A stretch of 64,000 bases of DNA from Fimbriimonas sp. (lineage in GTDB: Bacteria; Armatimonadota; Fimbriimonadia; Fimbriimonadales; Fimbriimonadaceae). This document shows positions 24,683 through 34,518 of this stretch, one piece after another. Every line of letters begins with the position of its first letter. The stretch's first letter is position 1. A program made the translations under genes and the position numbers. The DNA lies in contig JARXAE010000003.1 of assembly GCA_029866005.1 (NCBI GenBank), positions 302,895 to 366,894 on the forward strand. The letters are read 5' to 3'. The notes below the pieces were generated by a model. That model did no database searches. It worked only from the letters and a program-made list of their open reading frames with translations, and was not told the origin of the DNA.

Positions 24683-25819
24683 TTGGATCAAAAACAAAAA
24701 GACTTCATTAACCGCGCCATGGCGGCAATGGATGGTAACGAACGCAAAAAAGTGCGTGACCGAGCGATCAAAGCTCGCAAGCTCGCCTTATCTCGGCTCA
24801 CCGCCCAGCCGGTGCTAGATGTTGAGGATGACGAAGACGAGGAAGCGCCGATACCCCTCCGCAAACCAACTCTTCCCTTAGAGGATTTCATTTTCAGGAT
24901 TCTCACTGAGGAGGTTGTGGTTGCGGAAACTCTGACGCAAACCCAAGTGGGAACCGTCATTGCCTTGCACCGGAAGCGGTGCGAAGTTGTCCTGGGAGCC
25001 GAGCGGATCGACTGTATTCTTACGCCCGAGCAGGCAAAGTGGCAGCAGTCTCAGTTCGCCGTCGGCGACCTGGTCAACGTCCACAAGTCGGAGGAAATCT
25101 GGCGGATTCACTCCGTTCAACCGCGCAAAACCAAGCTCTCGCGCCCGGATCCGGGCTCGGATGAACGAGAGCGGGTGATCGTCGCGAATGTCGATGTCAT
25201 CGTTGTGGTGGTCTGCGTCAAAGCCCCACCCCTCCACCCTCGAGTGATTGATCGGTACCTCATCGCCATCCAGCGTGGCGGTGCCGAGGCAGTGATCGCC
25301 GTCAACAAATCAGACCTGCTAGACCCCGACGACGAAGAGTTCGATCTCCTCGACCCGTATCGTGGTCTCGCCCCGATCATCCGCGTCTCGGCATCTTCAA
25401 AGCTCGGCTTGAACGAACTTCGAGAAAAGCTGGAAGGGAAGCGATCCGCATTTGTTGGGCATAGCGGAGTCGGAAAAAGCTCCCTCCTCAACGCCCTCAA
25501 ACCTGACCTCAGACTCGATACGGGCTCCCTCAGCGAGGGCTATGGACGCGGAACCCACACCACAACCAGCAGCCACCTCTGGGACCTCGGCGACGGCACA
25601 GAGATCATCGACACACCTGGTGTAAGAGCCTTCGGTCTCTTCAAGCTTGCCAAGGAAGAACTCATCGACTACTTCCCGGAATTCGAGGGGATTAGCTGTC
25701 GCTTCCGAGACTGTTCTCACACCGTAGAACCCGCCTGCGGCATCAGAGCCGCTGCCGAAGCCGGCCAAATCAATCCGGCTAGGTTTGACACCTACAAAAG
25801 GATCTTGGAAACCCTGTAG
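24683..25819 (+). CDS. rsgA: Ribosome small subunit-dependent GTPase A
   Basis: Circularly permuted GTPase that helps mature the 30S subunit. Order of motifs is permuted as expected: G4 VNKSDLL (207-213), G5 VSASS (235-239), G1 GHSGVGKSS (259-267), G2 THTTTSS (291-297), G3 DTPGVRAF (310-317), then a zinc motif C339...C344-H346...C352. An OB-fold precedes the GTPase (about 85-145). The first 80 residues are a charged, partly acidic extension not seen in E. coli RsgA. Start TTG at 24683 follows AGGA; no better start is in frame. Confidence 0.95.
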   Translation: MDQKQKDFINRAMAAMDGNERKKVRDRAIKARKLALSRLTAQPVLDVEDDEDEEAPIPLRKPTLPLEDFIFRILTEEVVVAETLTQTQVGTVIALHRKRCEVVLGAERIDCILTPEQAKWQQSQFAVGDLVNVHKSEEIWRIHSVQPRKTKLSRPDPGSDERERVIVANVDVIVVVVCVKAPPLHPRVIDRYLIAIQRGGAEAVIAVNKSDLLDPDDEEFDLLDPYRGLAPIIRVSASSKLGLNELREKLEGKRSAFVGHSGVGKSSLLNALKPDLRLDTGSLSEGYGRGTHTTTSSHLWDLGDGTEIIDTPGVRAFGLFKLAKEELIDYFPEFEGISCRFRDCSHTVEPACGIRAAAEAGQINPARFDTYKRILETL

Positions 25820-25903
25820 CCAGATATCGCCGCACAGCACTTGCTCTGCGGCACCAAACCCAAGACTCTCGGCCGCCAAACTGCGTAGAATAGAAGCATA
25901 GCA

Positions 25904-27814
25904 ATGGCAGCACAACGTACAGTGATCGTCGTCGGCGGAGGACTCGCCGGCCTTATGGCAGCAATGAAGCTCGCCGAAGCCGGAAACAAGGTCAAAATCT
26001 TTAGCGTCGTACCCGTCAAACGGTCGCACTCCGTTTGCGCCCAGGGCGGTATCAACGGTGCCGTCAACCTCCGTGGAGAGGGCGATTCGCCATTCCTTCA
26101 CTTCGAAGACACAATCACTGGAGGAGACTTCCTCAACCACCAGCCGCCGGTCATGCGCATGGCCGAGCGCGCTCCAGCGATCATTTACCTTCTCGACCGA
26201 ATGGGCGTGCCGTTCAACCGAACTGCCGAAGGACTTCTTTCTTTCCGCCGATTCGGTGGAACCCTGAAGCACCGCACCGCCTACGCCGGTGCAACCACTG
26301 GTCAACAACTTCTGTACGCCCTCGACGAGCAAGTTCGCCGGTGGGAGTCCATGAACCTCGTCGAGAAGTACGAGGGTTACGAGTTCCTTGGCATTATCAA
26401 AGACTCCGAAGGCCGTTGCCGAGGTATCACCTCGCAGAACCTCCGAACGATGGAAGTCGAAGCGTTTGCGGCTGACGCCGTTGTGATGGCGACCGGCGGA
26501 AATGGACTCATTTTTGGCAAGTCCACCAACTCGATTATCAACACCGGAAGCGCTGTCTCGATTGCCTATCAGCAAGGAGCCAAGTACGGCAACCCCGAGA
26601 TGGTCCAGATCCACCCCACCGCCATTCCTGGCGAGGACAAGTGCCGACTCATCTCCGAATCCGTTCGAGGAGAAGGCGGTCGAGTCTGGGTGCCTCGAGA
26701 TCCAATGGACGCCCGACGAGCCGTCGAAATCCCTGAGGCTGATCGCCGCTACATCTGCGAAGAGATGGACGCCAAGTACGGCAACCTCCTCAGCCGAGAC
26801 ATTGTCAGCTTTATCATTTACTGCATCTGCCGAATGGGCGGCGGTGTCAAAAACCGTCAGCAGGTTTATCTCGATATCACCCAGCTGCACCAAGCGCGAG
26901 GTGGACCATTCACCCGAGAGCAAATCAACGACAAGCTCGAAGGCGTTCTTGAAATCTACGAGAAGTTCATGCGCGAGGATCCCATCGAGAACCCAATGCG
27001 CATCTATCCCGCCGTCCACTACACAATGGGTGGACTCTGGGTCGACTACGAAACCAACGGCGACAACACCTGGGACGTCGAAAGCCCACGCAACCAGATG
27101 ACCAACGTCCCTGGTTTGTACGCCGCCGGCGAGTGTGAATACCAATACCACGGTGCAAACCGCCTCGGAGCAAACGCTCTTCTTGCCTGCCTCGTCGGCG
27201 GAGAAATCGCCGCTGAAGGCATCATGGCCTACCTTCAGAAGGGCGATGTCGCCGCCGATTCGGTCGCATCATCCGTTCTTGATGACGCTCGAAACGAGCA
27301 ACAGTCAATCTACAACACCCTCGCGGGCTCAAACGGCACCGAGAACCCGTACGCTCTGCACGCCGAGCTTGCCGACGTGATGTGGAACAACTGCGGAATC
27401 TGGCGCGTCCAGGCTGACCTGATCAAGGCCCGCGGAACCCTCGATGACCTTGCCGCAAGGGCTCGCCAATGCGGCCTCACAGACGCATCAGGCTGGACAA
27501 ACCAAGCCGTTCCTTTCACCCGTGCCGTCATCAACATGGTTGAGCAATCGAAGGCAATCGTCGATGGAGCGATCACCCGCGACGAAAGCCGTGGAGCTCA
27601 CTTCAAAATGGACACTCCCGAACGAAGCGACACCAACTGGTTGGTCACAACCTTGGCGAGCTACGACAATGGCAAGACCAAGTTCGAGTTTGAGCCGATC
27701 GACTGCCGCTTCATCGCTCCAAGAGCCCGCAAGTACGCCGTTAACCAGATCGGAATCGTCAAGAAGATCATGGGCGAAAACTTCCTCGAAGGCTTCGCTG
27801 GCGCGGCGAAGTAA
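25904..27814 (+). CDS. sdhA: Succinate dehydrogenase / fumarate reductase flavoprotein subunit
   Basis: A 636-residue flavoprotein that oxidises succinate (or reduces fumarate). FAD-binding GGGLAGLMAA (11-20), the covalent-FAD region with RSHSVCAQGGINGA (about 40-53), QIHPTA with the active-site His, and GLYAAGECE near 405 are all present. It resembles the Bacillus / Bacteroidetes class that works with a di-heme cytochrome b. The iron-sulfur (SdhB) and cytochrome (SdhC) genes are absent on both sides: the gene stands alone with its own terminator 15 bp downstream. Confidence 0.95.
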   Translation: MAAQRTVIVVGGGLAGLMAAMKLAEAGNKVKIFSVVPVKRSHSVCAQGGINGAVNLRGEGDSPFLHFEDTITGGDFLNHQPPVMRMAERAPAIIYLLDRMGVPFNRTAEGLLSFRRFGGTLKHRTAYAGATTGQQLLYALDEQVRRWESMNLVEKYEGYEFLGIIKDSEGRCRGITSQNLRTMEVEAFAADAVVMATGGNGLIFGKSTNSIINTGSAVSIAYQQGAKYGNPEMVQIHPTAIPGEDKCRLISESVRGEGGRVWVPRDPMDARRAVEIPEADRRYICEEMDAKYGNLLSRDIVSFIIYCICRMGGGVKNRQQVYLDITQLHQARGGPFTREQINDKLEGVLEIYEKFMREDPIENPMRIYPAVHYTMGGLWVDYETNGDNTWDVESPRNQMTNVPGLYAAGECEYQYHGANRLGANALLACLVGGEIAAEGIMAYLQKGDVAADSVASSVLDDARNEQQSIYNTLAGSNGTENPYALHAELADVMWNNCGIWRVQADLIKARGTLDDLAARARQCGLTDASGWTNQAVPFTRAVINMVEQSKAIVDGAITRDESRGAHFKMDTPERSDTNWLVTTLASYDNGKTKFEFEPIDCRFIAPRARKYAVNQIGIVKKIMGENFLEGFAGAAK

Positions 27815-27829
27815 GATCCTTTCAATTGC

Positions 27830-27869
27830 AAAAGAGAAGGGGTTGCCAACTGGCAACCCCTTCTCTTTT
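27830..27869. terminator. Strong bidirectional terminator after sdhA
   Basis: A 17-bp perfect stem (A-rich start, GAGAAGGGGTTGC/GCAACCCCTTCTC, T-rich end) with a six-base loop. A-run and T-run on either side let it serve both sdhA and the convergent ThuA gene. Confidence 0.93.
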
Positions 27870-27886
27870 CGTCGTTTGACGAGTGG

Positions 27887-28549
27887 CTACTTAGCAGCCC
27901 AAACAAATCCGCGTCGCATCAGCTCCTTTGGAACCTCAGCCTCTAAGACATCCACATGATGCCCGAGCGCGTTGTAGAAGACCCGCCCGGCACCGTACGT
28001 CTTCGTATAAACCTGGGGCATCTTGCACGGATTCCCCACATGCGGTCCGTCTACTCCGGGCAACGGAAAATCGCAGGTCGCCAAGACATTGACGCCTGGA
28101 TCGACGTGGAGGTAGTACTGTTCCGATACCACTTCGAAGTCGGGCAGTCCCGCGGTGATCTCATGCGCATTTGGTCCCATGTGAACCGTATACCGAACTC
28201 CATCGTTGCCTGGATGAGCAACCCACTGCGAGCCGGTCATGAACTGCCACTCGGTGTTTGCCCGAAACGCGTCGCACATTCCGCCGTGACAACCAGCAAT
28301 CCCAATCCCCTTCTCGGCAACCGCGATTCGTACCGGCTCGAACTGCTCCGGCTTGATCTCGCTCATCGTATAAACCGGAACCAAGAGGCTTTGCTTATAA
28401 ACAAACTCAGCATCGGCAAACGAATCCAACGTGTTAGAAACTGTTACGTCAAACCCCTCGCCGACCAACAAGTCGCGGAAGAAATAAGCCACTTTCTCTG
28501 GCTCATGTCCATCCCATCCGCCCCAAACAATTAACGCACTTCTTGCCAT
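27887..28549 (-). CDS. ThuA-like domain protein
   Basis: 220-residue ThuA / trehalose-utilisation family protein with a class I glutamine amidotransferase-like fold: IVWGGWDGHEPEKV, then GIAGCHGGMCDAF and GRVFYNALGHH near the end. ThuA-type proteins occur with sugar catabolism; the reaction is not settled. ATG 28549 is preferred since a TAACCT -10 lies seven bases upstream and homologues start with this strand. Confidence 0.88.
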   Translation of the reverse strand: MARSALIVWGGWDGHEPEKVAYFFRDLLVGEGFDVTVSNTLDSFADAEFVYKQSLLVPVYTMSEIKPEQFEPVRIAVAEKGIGIAGCHGGMCDAFRANTEWQFMTGSQWVAHPGNDGVRYTVHMGPNAHEITAGLPDFEVVSEQYYLHVDPGVNVLATCDFPLPGVDGPHVGNPCKMPQVYTKTYGAGRVFYNALGHHVDVLEAEVPKELMRRGFVWAAK

Positions 28550-28556
28550 CCAAAAC

Positions 28557-28562
28557 AGGTTA
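28557..28562 (-). promoter_or_regulatory. -10 element, leaderless promoter of the ThuA gene
   Basis: TAACCT on the minus strand, seven bases before ATG 28549. Confidence 0.4.
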
Positions 28563-28702
28563 CCAACCGGACGAAACCTCAACGCATGCTTCACGGATCA
28601 CAAAATGTAACAAATTGAAACCAATTGAAACCCCGTCCCGGTATAGACTCCCGGGAGAACTCATCGGGCGTTCCATTTCTTGCCCGATACCTGGAAATAA
28701 AC

Positions 28703-31700
28703 ATGGGATCAGTTACCGTTATCGCCCTCGCCACCGCCATGCTTGGCAAACAAGGCGCCACTATCGAACCACGCCTACTGCGCCAACCGGACATCCACGG
28801 TAGCAACGTTGTTTTCACCTATGCCGGCGATCTTTGGGTCTCCACCACCGAGAACGGGAACATTGCTCGTCGACTGACCAGCGGCAGCGGAGCCGAATCC
28901 CGGCCCCATTTTTCTCCCGACGGTAAGTCAATCGCCTTTACCGCCACCTATGATGGCTCGGCAAACATCTTCACCATTCCCCTCGAAGGCGGAGAACCCA
29001 AGCGACTGACCTTCGGAACCAACGACCAATGTCTTGGCTGGACTCCCGATGGCAAAATCATGTTCGCCACTCCGGAAGGTCAACCTTACGGCGGACGACA
29101 GCCTCAGTTGCTCCTCGTCGATGCCAACGGAGGAATCCCTCAGACCACCCCGATCAAGGAAATCGCCTCTGGTCAGATGACCGCCGACGGAAAGAAGCTC
29201 GTTTACAACCGCGTTAACAGCTTCAACTTTAATTGGCGACGCTACCGTGGCGGAACCCAGGGCAAGGTCTCCATCTTCAACCTCGCCACTGGCGAATACT
29301 CCGAGCTCCCTGCAAAGCGAGACCAGAACTTCCACCCCCTCGTCCTTGGCGATGCAATCTACTTCATCTCTGATCGAGCCAACGGAACTCTCAACCTCTT
29401 CAAGAACGAGAAGGGCAAGGATACGCAGCTCACCAACGACACCCAAAGCGACATCAAGTGGCCAGAGACCGACGGCAAAACCATCGTTTACGAAAAGGAC
29501 GGCTACCTCTATCACTTCAACCCCGCCACCGGGAAGGAAGTCAAACTCGCTCCCAAAATCCTCAGCGAGAATCTAGGCTCAAGACCAGCCCTCAAGAACC
29601 TCCAGCCATACCTCACTGACTTCTCCATCTCGCCAAGCGGCAACCGGATTGCAGTGAACGCCCGAGGAGAACTGTTCTCGGTCCCTGCACGAACCGGTGA
29701 AACCCGCAACATGAGCCGAACAAGCGGAGTTCGCGAGGAAGCTCCCCGATGGTCGCCCGACGGAAAGAATATTGCCTACATCTCCGATAGCTCCGGAGAG
29801 CGTGAAATCTACATCCAGCCTCAAGGAGGCGGGGATGCCGCCCAGCTAACCAACAAGCCTGGGTTCCGAATCGAGAACTTCTCGTGGAGTCCAGACAGCA
29901 AGTTCATGCTCGTCAACAGCCCCATTGCCCTTTACAAGTTGGACGCTGCGACCAAGCAGATGGTGGAAATCGCCGACTTCCCTTATGGCGGCGGATCAGC
30001 AGATGTTTCGCCTGATGGCAAGTGGATCGTCTACACCCAAGCGGGAGCCAATGCAAACAGTGCAACCTGGCTCTACGAGGTCGAGACCAGCAAGAAGGTC
30101 AAGCTTACTGAAGGATTCTTCAACGACGGCTCCGCAGCCTTCGACCGTGAGCGACCGTATCTCTATTTCTCTTCCGACAGAACCTTTGAACCGACCTTTG
30201 GTCGATTCGAGTTCAGCCTCAAGGTTGAGAACACAACGCGAATGTACGCAGTTGCTCTTACTAAAGACGCTCCAAACCCATTCCTCGATAAGAACGATGA
30301 GGAGCCAGAGCAAACTGCAAAGGGACCAGATAAGGCAGCTGGCGCAGGAGAACCGAAACCAAGTATCGAGCTCGATGGAATCGGGAACCGGGTGATGGTT
30401 CTGCCGCTTCCTCCTGGAAACTACGGAGCGTTGACTGGCCTCGGAAACGGATTCGCCTACATCTCCGGAGGAACTCTCTTCCAGTACAACATGGGTGGCA
30501 AAGCTCCTGCTCCTCTCTATGAGGGTTTGAACGGGGTTGACTTTACCCCTGACCGTAAGCGGATGGCCGTCCTCGGACGAGGGGGTCTCCAAATCCTTCC
30601 CGTTGCTCCGGGTGGACAACCTGGCCCTGGCCGAGTGGATCTCAGCAATGTCGAAGCAGTCATCGACCCCAAAGCCGAGTACAAGCAGATCCTATGGGAC
30701 GTCTGGCGCTTCCAGCGCGACCACTTCTACGACGCCTCCATGGGTGGCCAAGATTGGCTTGCGATCGGCAAAAAGTATGAGGGCTACCTGAAGGATGTGA
30801 ATCATCGAGGCGACCTCAACTACATTCTTGGCCTCCTCATTGGTGAACTCGGAACGGGACACGCTTACATCCAAGGTCAAGGCGACCTCGGACAGGGCGC
30901 CCCTCGCGTCCCTGTCGGGAACCTCTGCGCAGACCTTGAAGTCTTCGGTACCGACGTGCGCTTTGCGAAGATCCTCCGTGGATTTAATGACGAAGAGCAG
31001 TATCAAACCCCGCTTGGCCTCCCAGGCATTGACGTCAAAGACGGCGAGTTCCTTGTTGCCATTGACGGCAATCCGATCACCGTGGATACAAACCCATCCC
31101 AATTCCTTGTCGGGAAAGTTGGAAAGACCGTCACCCTCATGGTCAACTCCAAGCCAGGCATGGAAGGGGCTCGGAAAGTACGAGTGAAGCCCATCGCTAC
31201 TGACATCCAAGCGCGGTACTGGGACTTCGTGGAAGGAAATCGAAAGAGGGTCGCCGAACTCTCTGGAGGTCGAATTGGCTATATGCATATCACCAACACT
31301 GCTGCCGAAGGCTCCCACGATCTCGTTCGAGGCTTCTATCAGCAAACCGACAAGGACGCCGTCCTCGTCGACGAGCGATGGAATGGTGGCGGTTATATCC
31401 AGCCGTGGTTCGTCGACACTCTGGCTCGAAAGAAGAAGGCGATGATCCAACCTCGACACGGTGCTGATCAGCCCGAGGCTCCGGTCATTGAAGGTCCGAT
31501 GTGTCTTCTCATCAATGGCTACGCCGGTTCAGGTGGGGACTTCTTCCCCTACATGTTCCGACAGGCCGGGCGTGGTCCACTTATCGGAAAGCGCACTTGG
31601 GGCGGTCTCGTCGGTATCGATGGAGGTCTCCAAACAATCGACGGAGGAAGCATTTCCAGTCCGAAATTCTCGATCTACAACCCCGAAACGGGAGAGATCA

Positions 31701-31888
31701 TCGCTGAGAACCAGGGAATTGACCCAGACATCGACATCGATTCAAGACCTGACCTCATCGCCAAAGGCGAGGATCCCCAACTTGAAGCCGGTGTCAAATA
31801 CCTCCTCGAACAGCTCGCCAAGATGCCACCCAAAAAGGTTCGCACCAAGGTTCCTCAGGTGGGAAAGAACGGCAAGATCAACCCCTAA
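28703..31888 (+). CDS. Tricorn-like protease (S41 family)
   Basis: About 1061 residues. N-terminal short hydrophobic segment, then a six- or seven-bladed TolB-type beta-propeller with repeated SPDGK motifs (ESRPHFSPDGKSIAF, APRWSPDGKNIAYISD, SADVSPDGKWIVYT), a second propeller-like region, a tricorn C1 helical part (WDVWRFQRDHFYD), a PDZ-like domain (VKDGEFLVAIDGNPI) and the S41 catalytic core with nucleophile Ser in GYAGSGGDFF and TWGGLVG. Such enzymes degrade peptides released by other proteases. ATG 28703 begins a weak signal-like segment; an in-frame start at 28625 gives an implausible N-terminus. Confidence 0.93.
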   Translation: MGSVTVIALATAMLGKQGATIEPRLLRQPDIHGSNVVFTYAGDLWVSTTENGNIARRLTSGSGAESRPHFSPDGKSIAFTATYDGSANIFTIPLEGGEPKRLTFGTNDQCLGWTPDGKIMFATPEGQPYGGRQPQLLLVDANGGIPQTTPIKEIASGQMTADGKKLVYNRVNSFNFNWRRYRGGTQGKVSIFNLATGEYSELPAKRDQNFHPLVLGDAIYFISDRANGTLNLFKNEKGKDTQLTNDTQSDIKWPETDGKTIVYEKDGYLYHFNPATGKEVKLAPKILSENLGSRPALKNLQPYLTDFSISPSGNRIAVNARGELFSVPARTGETRNMSRTSGVREEAPRWSPDGKNIAYISDSSGEREIYIQPQGGGDAAQLTNKPGFRIENFSWSPDSKFMLVNSPIALYKLDAATKQMVEIADFPYGGGSADVSPDGKWIVYTQAGANANSATWLYEVETSKKVKLTEGFFNDGSAAFDRERPYLYFSSDRTFEPTFGRFEFSLKVENTTRMYAVALTKDAPNPFLDKNDEEPEQTAKGPDKAAGAGEPKPSIELDGIGNRVMVLPLPPGNYGALTGLGNGFAYISGGTLFQYNMGGKAPAPLYEGLNGVDFTPDRKRMAVLGRGGLQILPVAPGGQPGPGRVDLSNVEAVIDPKAEYKQILWDVWRFQRDHFYDASMGGQDWLAIGKKYEGYLKDVNHRGDLNYILGLLIGELGTGHAYIQGQGDLGQGAPRVPVGNLCADLEVFGTDVRFAKILRGFNDEEQYQTPLGLPGIDVKDGEFLVAIDGNPITVDTNPSQFLVGKVGKTVTLMVNSKPGMEGARKVRVKPIATDIQARYWDFVEGNRKRVAELSGGRIGYMHITNTAAEGSHDLVRGFYQQTDKDAVLVDERWNGGGYIQPWFVDTLARKKKAMIQPRHGADQPEAPVIEGPMCLLINGYAGSGGDFFPYMFRQAGRGPLIGKRTWGGLVGIDGGLQTIDGGSISSPKFSIYNPETGEIIAENQGIDPDIDIDSRPDLIAKGEDPQLEAGVKYLLEQLAKMPPKKVRTKVPQVGKNGKINP

Positions 31889-31896
31889 TCAGGGCT

Positions 31897-32673
31897 CTAA
31901 AGCAGCTCAAGCAAGCCCCCAATGGAAGCAGTTCCAACGGGGGCTTCTTTATCAACGCCGGTCGTCACTAAGATGCCTGTGCAACCTGCCGCTTTGGCGA
32001 ACATGATGTCGGTGTCGATGCGATCGCCGACCACAACAGTGTCTGCCGCCGCGATCCCCTCGGCTTGCAACACCTGAAACAACATGTAGGGGTTTGGCTT
32101 ACCGATCACCGTTGGCTTGATCCCTGTACATGCCGCCAAGGCACCAAGAACTGTCCCGGCTCCCGGCGCAAAGCGTCCCCCAGCTAACGGGTAAGTCGCG
32201 TCCGCATTCGTTCCGATTAATCGAGCCCCTGCCAAAACGCACTGCATCGCAGAATCAAGCAACTCATAGGAAAGCGCATCTCGACATATCCCGGCAATCA
32301 CCGCATCCACTGCACCCTCGACCGGATGGACGCGCAGGGTGTTGAAGTTCACAACTCCTATCCCTTCGTCGATCAAAGTCTCTGCCAGTCCCGCCTCACC
32401 AACCACAAAAACCCGCCGAATTCCGACGGCAGCACAGTACCGCGCCGCCGCTCGCCCGCTTGTCAAGATTTCGTCTAGCCTCGCCTGAATTCCCATCCGA
32501 GACAGCTTAGCAACGTAAGATGCTTCAGTCTGACTGGAGTTGTTGGTCGCAAAGAGAATTCGCACGTCCGACTTGCGAAGTTCTCGAAGAGCCTCCGCCG
32601 CACCCGCAATGACCTCATCTCCCCGGTAAACGGTTCCATCGAGATCAAAAACGTAGCACGAGTAGCGTCGCAC
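31897..32673 (-). CDS. HAD-IIA phosphatase (NagD-like)
   Basis: 258-residue haloacid dehalogenase phosphatase of the NagD / p-nitrophenylphosphatase group, acting on small phosphate esters. DLDGTVYRG (D10, D12) is motif I, FATNNSS motif II, GKPNPYM motif III and VGDRIDTDI motif IV; the C2 cap lies between. Substrate unknown. GTG at 32673 is supported by a TAGAAT element five bases upstream. Confidence 0.92.
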   Translation of the reverse strand: MRRYSCYVFDLDGTVYRGDEVIAGAAEALRELRKSDVRILFATNNSSQTEASYVAKLSRMGIQARLDEILTSGRAAARYCAAVGIRRVFVVGEAGLAETLIDEGIGVVNFNTLRVHPVEGAVDAVIAGICRDALSYELLDSAMQCVLAGARLIGTNADATYPLAGGRFAPGAGTVLGALAACTGIKPTVIGKPNPYMLFQVLQAEGIAAADTVVVGDRIDTDIMFAKAAGCTGILVTTGVDKEAPVGTASIGGLLELL

Positions 32674-32678
32674 GGCTC

Positions 32679-32684
32679 ATTCTA
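32679..32684 (-). promoter_or_regulatory. -10 element, leaderless promoter of the HAD gene
   Basis: TAGAAT on the minus strand, five bases before GTG 32673. Confidence 0.5.
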
Positions 32685-32766
32685 TTCCACAATCCACCCT
32701 CAGATGATTGTTTCATAAAATTCTGAAACTTCGATTATTTCCTGTCCGTAGGACGGTATAACTCAG

Positions 32767-33501
32767 ATGAAACAAATGACTCCGCAGACGCCCACCCGGC
32801 CGATATGGGAAGCACAAGGCGAAGAAAAGCGCCGCGAAGTGCGGAGAATGTTTAGTGCAATTGCTCCTACCTACGACAGAGCAAATGCGGTGATGAGCTT
32901 TAGTCTCCACCAACGCTGGAGAAGATTCGCGGCCGCAAAGCTTGGGATCAATCCCGGAGACACTGTGCTTGATCTCTGCACTGGAACAGGGGATTTCCTT
33001 CCGGTCCATCGCTCATTCACCGGTAACGGAGGTGTTTTGCTAGGAATCGACTTCTGTGCCCCCATGCTTGCAAAAGCAGTCACCAAAGATTCCAACGCAA
33101 CTTTGAGCCTGGGTGATGCCTGCTCCATTCCCCTTGGTCACAATGCCGTCGACGCCGTTTCCGTTGGCTGGGGAATTCGGAATGTCCCGGACATTGATCT
33201 TGCCCACCGCGAAATCAATCGTGTCCTGAAACCCGGAAAAAGGTTTGTGAGTATCGACTGCGCCGAACCAAGATCCAGTCTCATCCGAATCGCAACGAGC
33301 TTGTTGCGAACCCCAATGCTTGGCTTCCTTGGCAAGCTCATCGGAAGTCAGGATGCCTATCAGTATCTGAGCGAAAGTACCGCCAGGTTTAAATCGAGAG
33401 AAGAATTAGCCGCCTCAATGCGGAGCGCAGGCTTCATCGACGTTCACTACAAAGACCTCATGCTCGGCAACATTTGCGTGCACTGGGGGACAAAGCCATG
33501 A
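32767..33501 (+). CDS. ubiE: Demethylmenaquinone / ubiquinone C-methyltransferase (UbiE/MenG)
   Basis: 244-residue SAM-dependent methyltransferase for the last step of menaquinone synthesis. Family motifs: RRMFSAIAPTYDRANAVMS near the N-terminus, SAM motif VLDLCTGTGDF (about 60-70) and VSVGWGIRNVPD (about 137-148). The neighbouring polyprenyl synthase makes the side chain, supporting menaquinone. Start: ATG 32767 or 32776; TATAAC sits four bases before the first. Overlaps the next gene by ATGA. Confidence 0.93.
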   Translation: MKQMTPQTPTRPIWEAQGEEKRREVRRMFSAIAPTYDRANAVMSFSLHQRWRRFAAAKLGINPGDTVLDLCTGTGDFLPVHRSFTGNGGVLLGIDFCAPMLAKAVTKDSNATLSLGDACSIPLGHNAVDAVSVGWGIRNVPDIDLAHREINRVLKPGKRFVSIDCAEPRSSLIRIATSLLRTPMLGFLGKLIGSQDAYQYLSESTARFKSREELAASMRSAGFIDVHYKDLMLGNICVHWGTKP

Positions 33502-34511
33502 CCCAATCCGCCATTCATATCCTTTCAAATCCCGAACTCCGAGCCGAACTTCTTGGCCGAGTCTCCGATGAAGTCGCCGAAATTGAGCGAGAAATTCGCC
33601 TTGCCGTCGATTCAAAGGTGGAGATCATCCGCCAGGTCGCTGACCATACGCTGACCGCTGGTGGGAAAAGACTTCGCCCAGCCTTCGTGATTCTCGCCGG
33701 GAAAGCCGTCAATCCCAATGTCGATGAGGATCGTCTCCGACGTTTGGGAGCGTGCATGGAGATCATCCACATGGCAACCCTCGTCCATGATGACGTCCTT
33801 GACAACTCTCCGACTAGGAGAGGCAAGCCGACCGCCAGCGCAACCTTTGGCAACATCGCAGCGATCATGTCTGGCGATGTCTTCCTGGCAAAAGCCATGC
33901 TTCTTCTCGCCAAAGATGGCGATCTGGACGTCATCCGAACCGTCAGCGAGGCAGTATGCGAGATTGCCGAAGGAGAAGTTCTTGAGATCGAAGCCCGTGG
34001 CGACTTCGAAATTGACGAGACCGCTCATCTCAACATTCTGAAGATGAAGACCGCCGCCTTTATCCGCTGCTGTTGCGAAATCGGCGCCCTCGCCGCCGGA
34101 GGAACCAGGGCCCAAGTCGCAGCCCTGGGTAATTACGGCGAAAAAGCTGGAATGGCTTTCCAAATCGCTGATGATCTACTCGATTACCGAGGTGACAAGG
34201 TCAAAACCGGGAAGCCGGTCGCGACTGATTTCCGAGAAGGTCAAGCGACACTTCCGCTCATCTACCTTCGCGAAAAGTTGAGCGACGCCGAACTGCAAAT
34301 CGCTCGCCGACGCTTCGGTGGCACGGTCAACGAAGATGAAATCAGAATGATCTGTGATTGGATGGCAAGCCGAGGCGCCTTCTCCCGATCTGAACTAGTT
34401 GCCCAACACTACATCGAGCAAGCCCAAGCCGATCTCGAGGTCCTCGAGCCAAGTCTGGCGAGGGACATGCTGAGTGCAATTTCCGAATACGTTCTTGCAA
34501 GGCAAGGCTAG
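33498..34511 (+). CDS. Polyprenyl diphosphate synthase
   Basis: 337-residue trans-isoprenyl diphosphate synthase, probably making the long side chain of menaquinone. First Asp-rich motif DDVLD at 98-102 in LVHDDVLDN, GGKRLRP (55-61), RRGKPTA and second Asp-rich motif DDLLD in FQIADDLLDYRGD. Product chain length cannot be judged with confidence. ATG 33498 lies in the ubiE stop (ATGA), favoured over an in-frame start inside ubiE. Confidence 0.95.
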   Translation: MTQSAIHILSNPELRAELLGRVSDEVAEIEREIRLAVDSKVEIIRQVADHTLTAGGKRLRPAFVILAGKAVNPNVDEDRLRRLGACMEIIHMATLVHDDVLDNSPTRRGKPTASATFGNIAAIMSGDVFLAKAMLLLAKDGDLDVIRTVSEAVCEIAEGEVLEIEARGDFEIDETAHLNILKMKTAAFIRCCCEIGALAAGGTRAQVAALGNYGEKAGMAFQIADDLLDYRGDKVKTGKPVATDFREGQATLPLIYLREKLSDAELQIARRRFGGTVNEDEIRMICDWMASRGAFSRSELVAQHYIEQAQADLEVLEPSLARDMLSAISEYVLARQG

Positions 34512-34518
34512 GTACCCC

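Noticed and set aside
25397..27151. 584-codon open frame on the minus strand
   Set aside because: Lies opposite rsgA and sdhA; its length comes from codon bias of the real genes, and its sequence is Val/Gly/Asp/Ser-biased with no domain.
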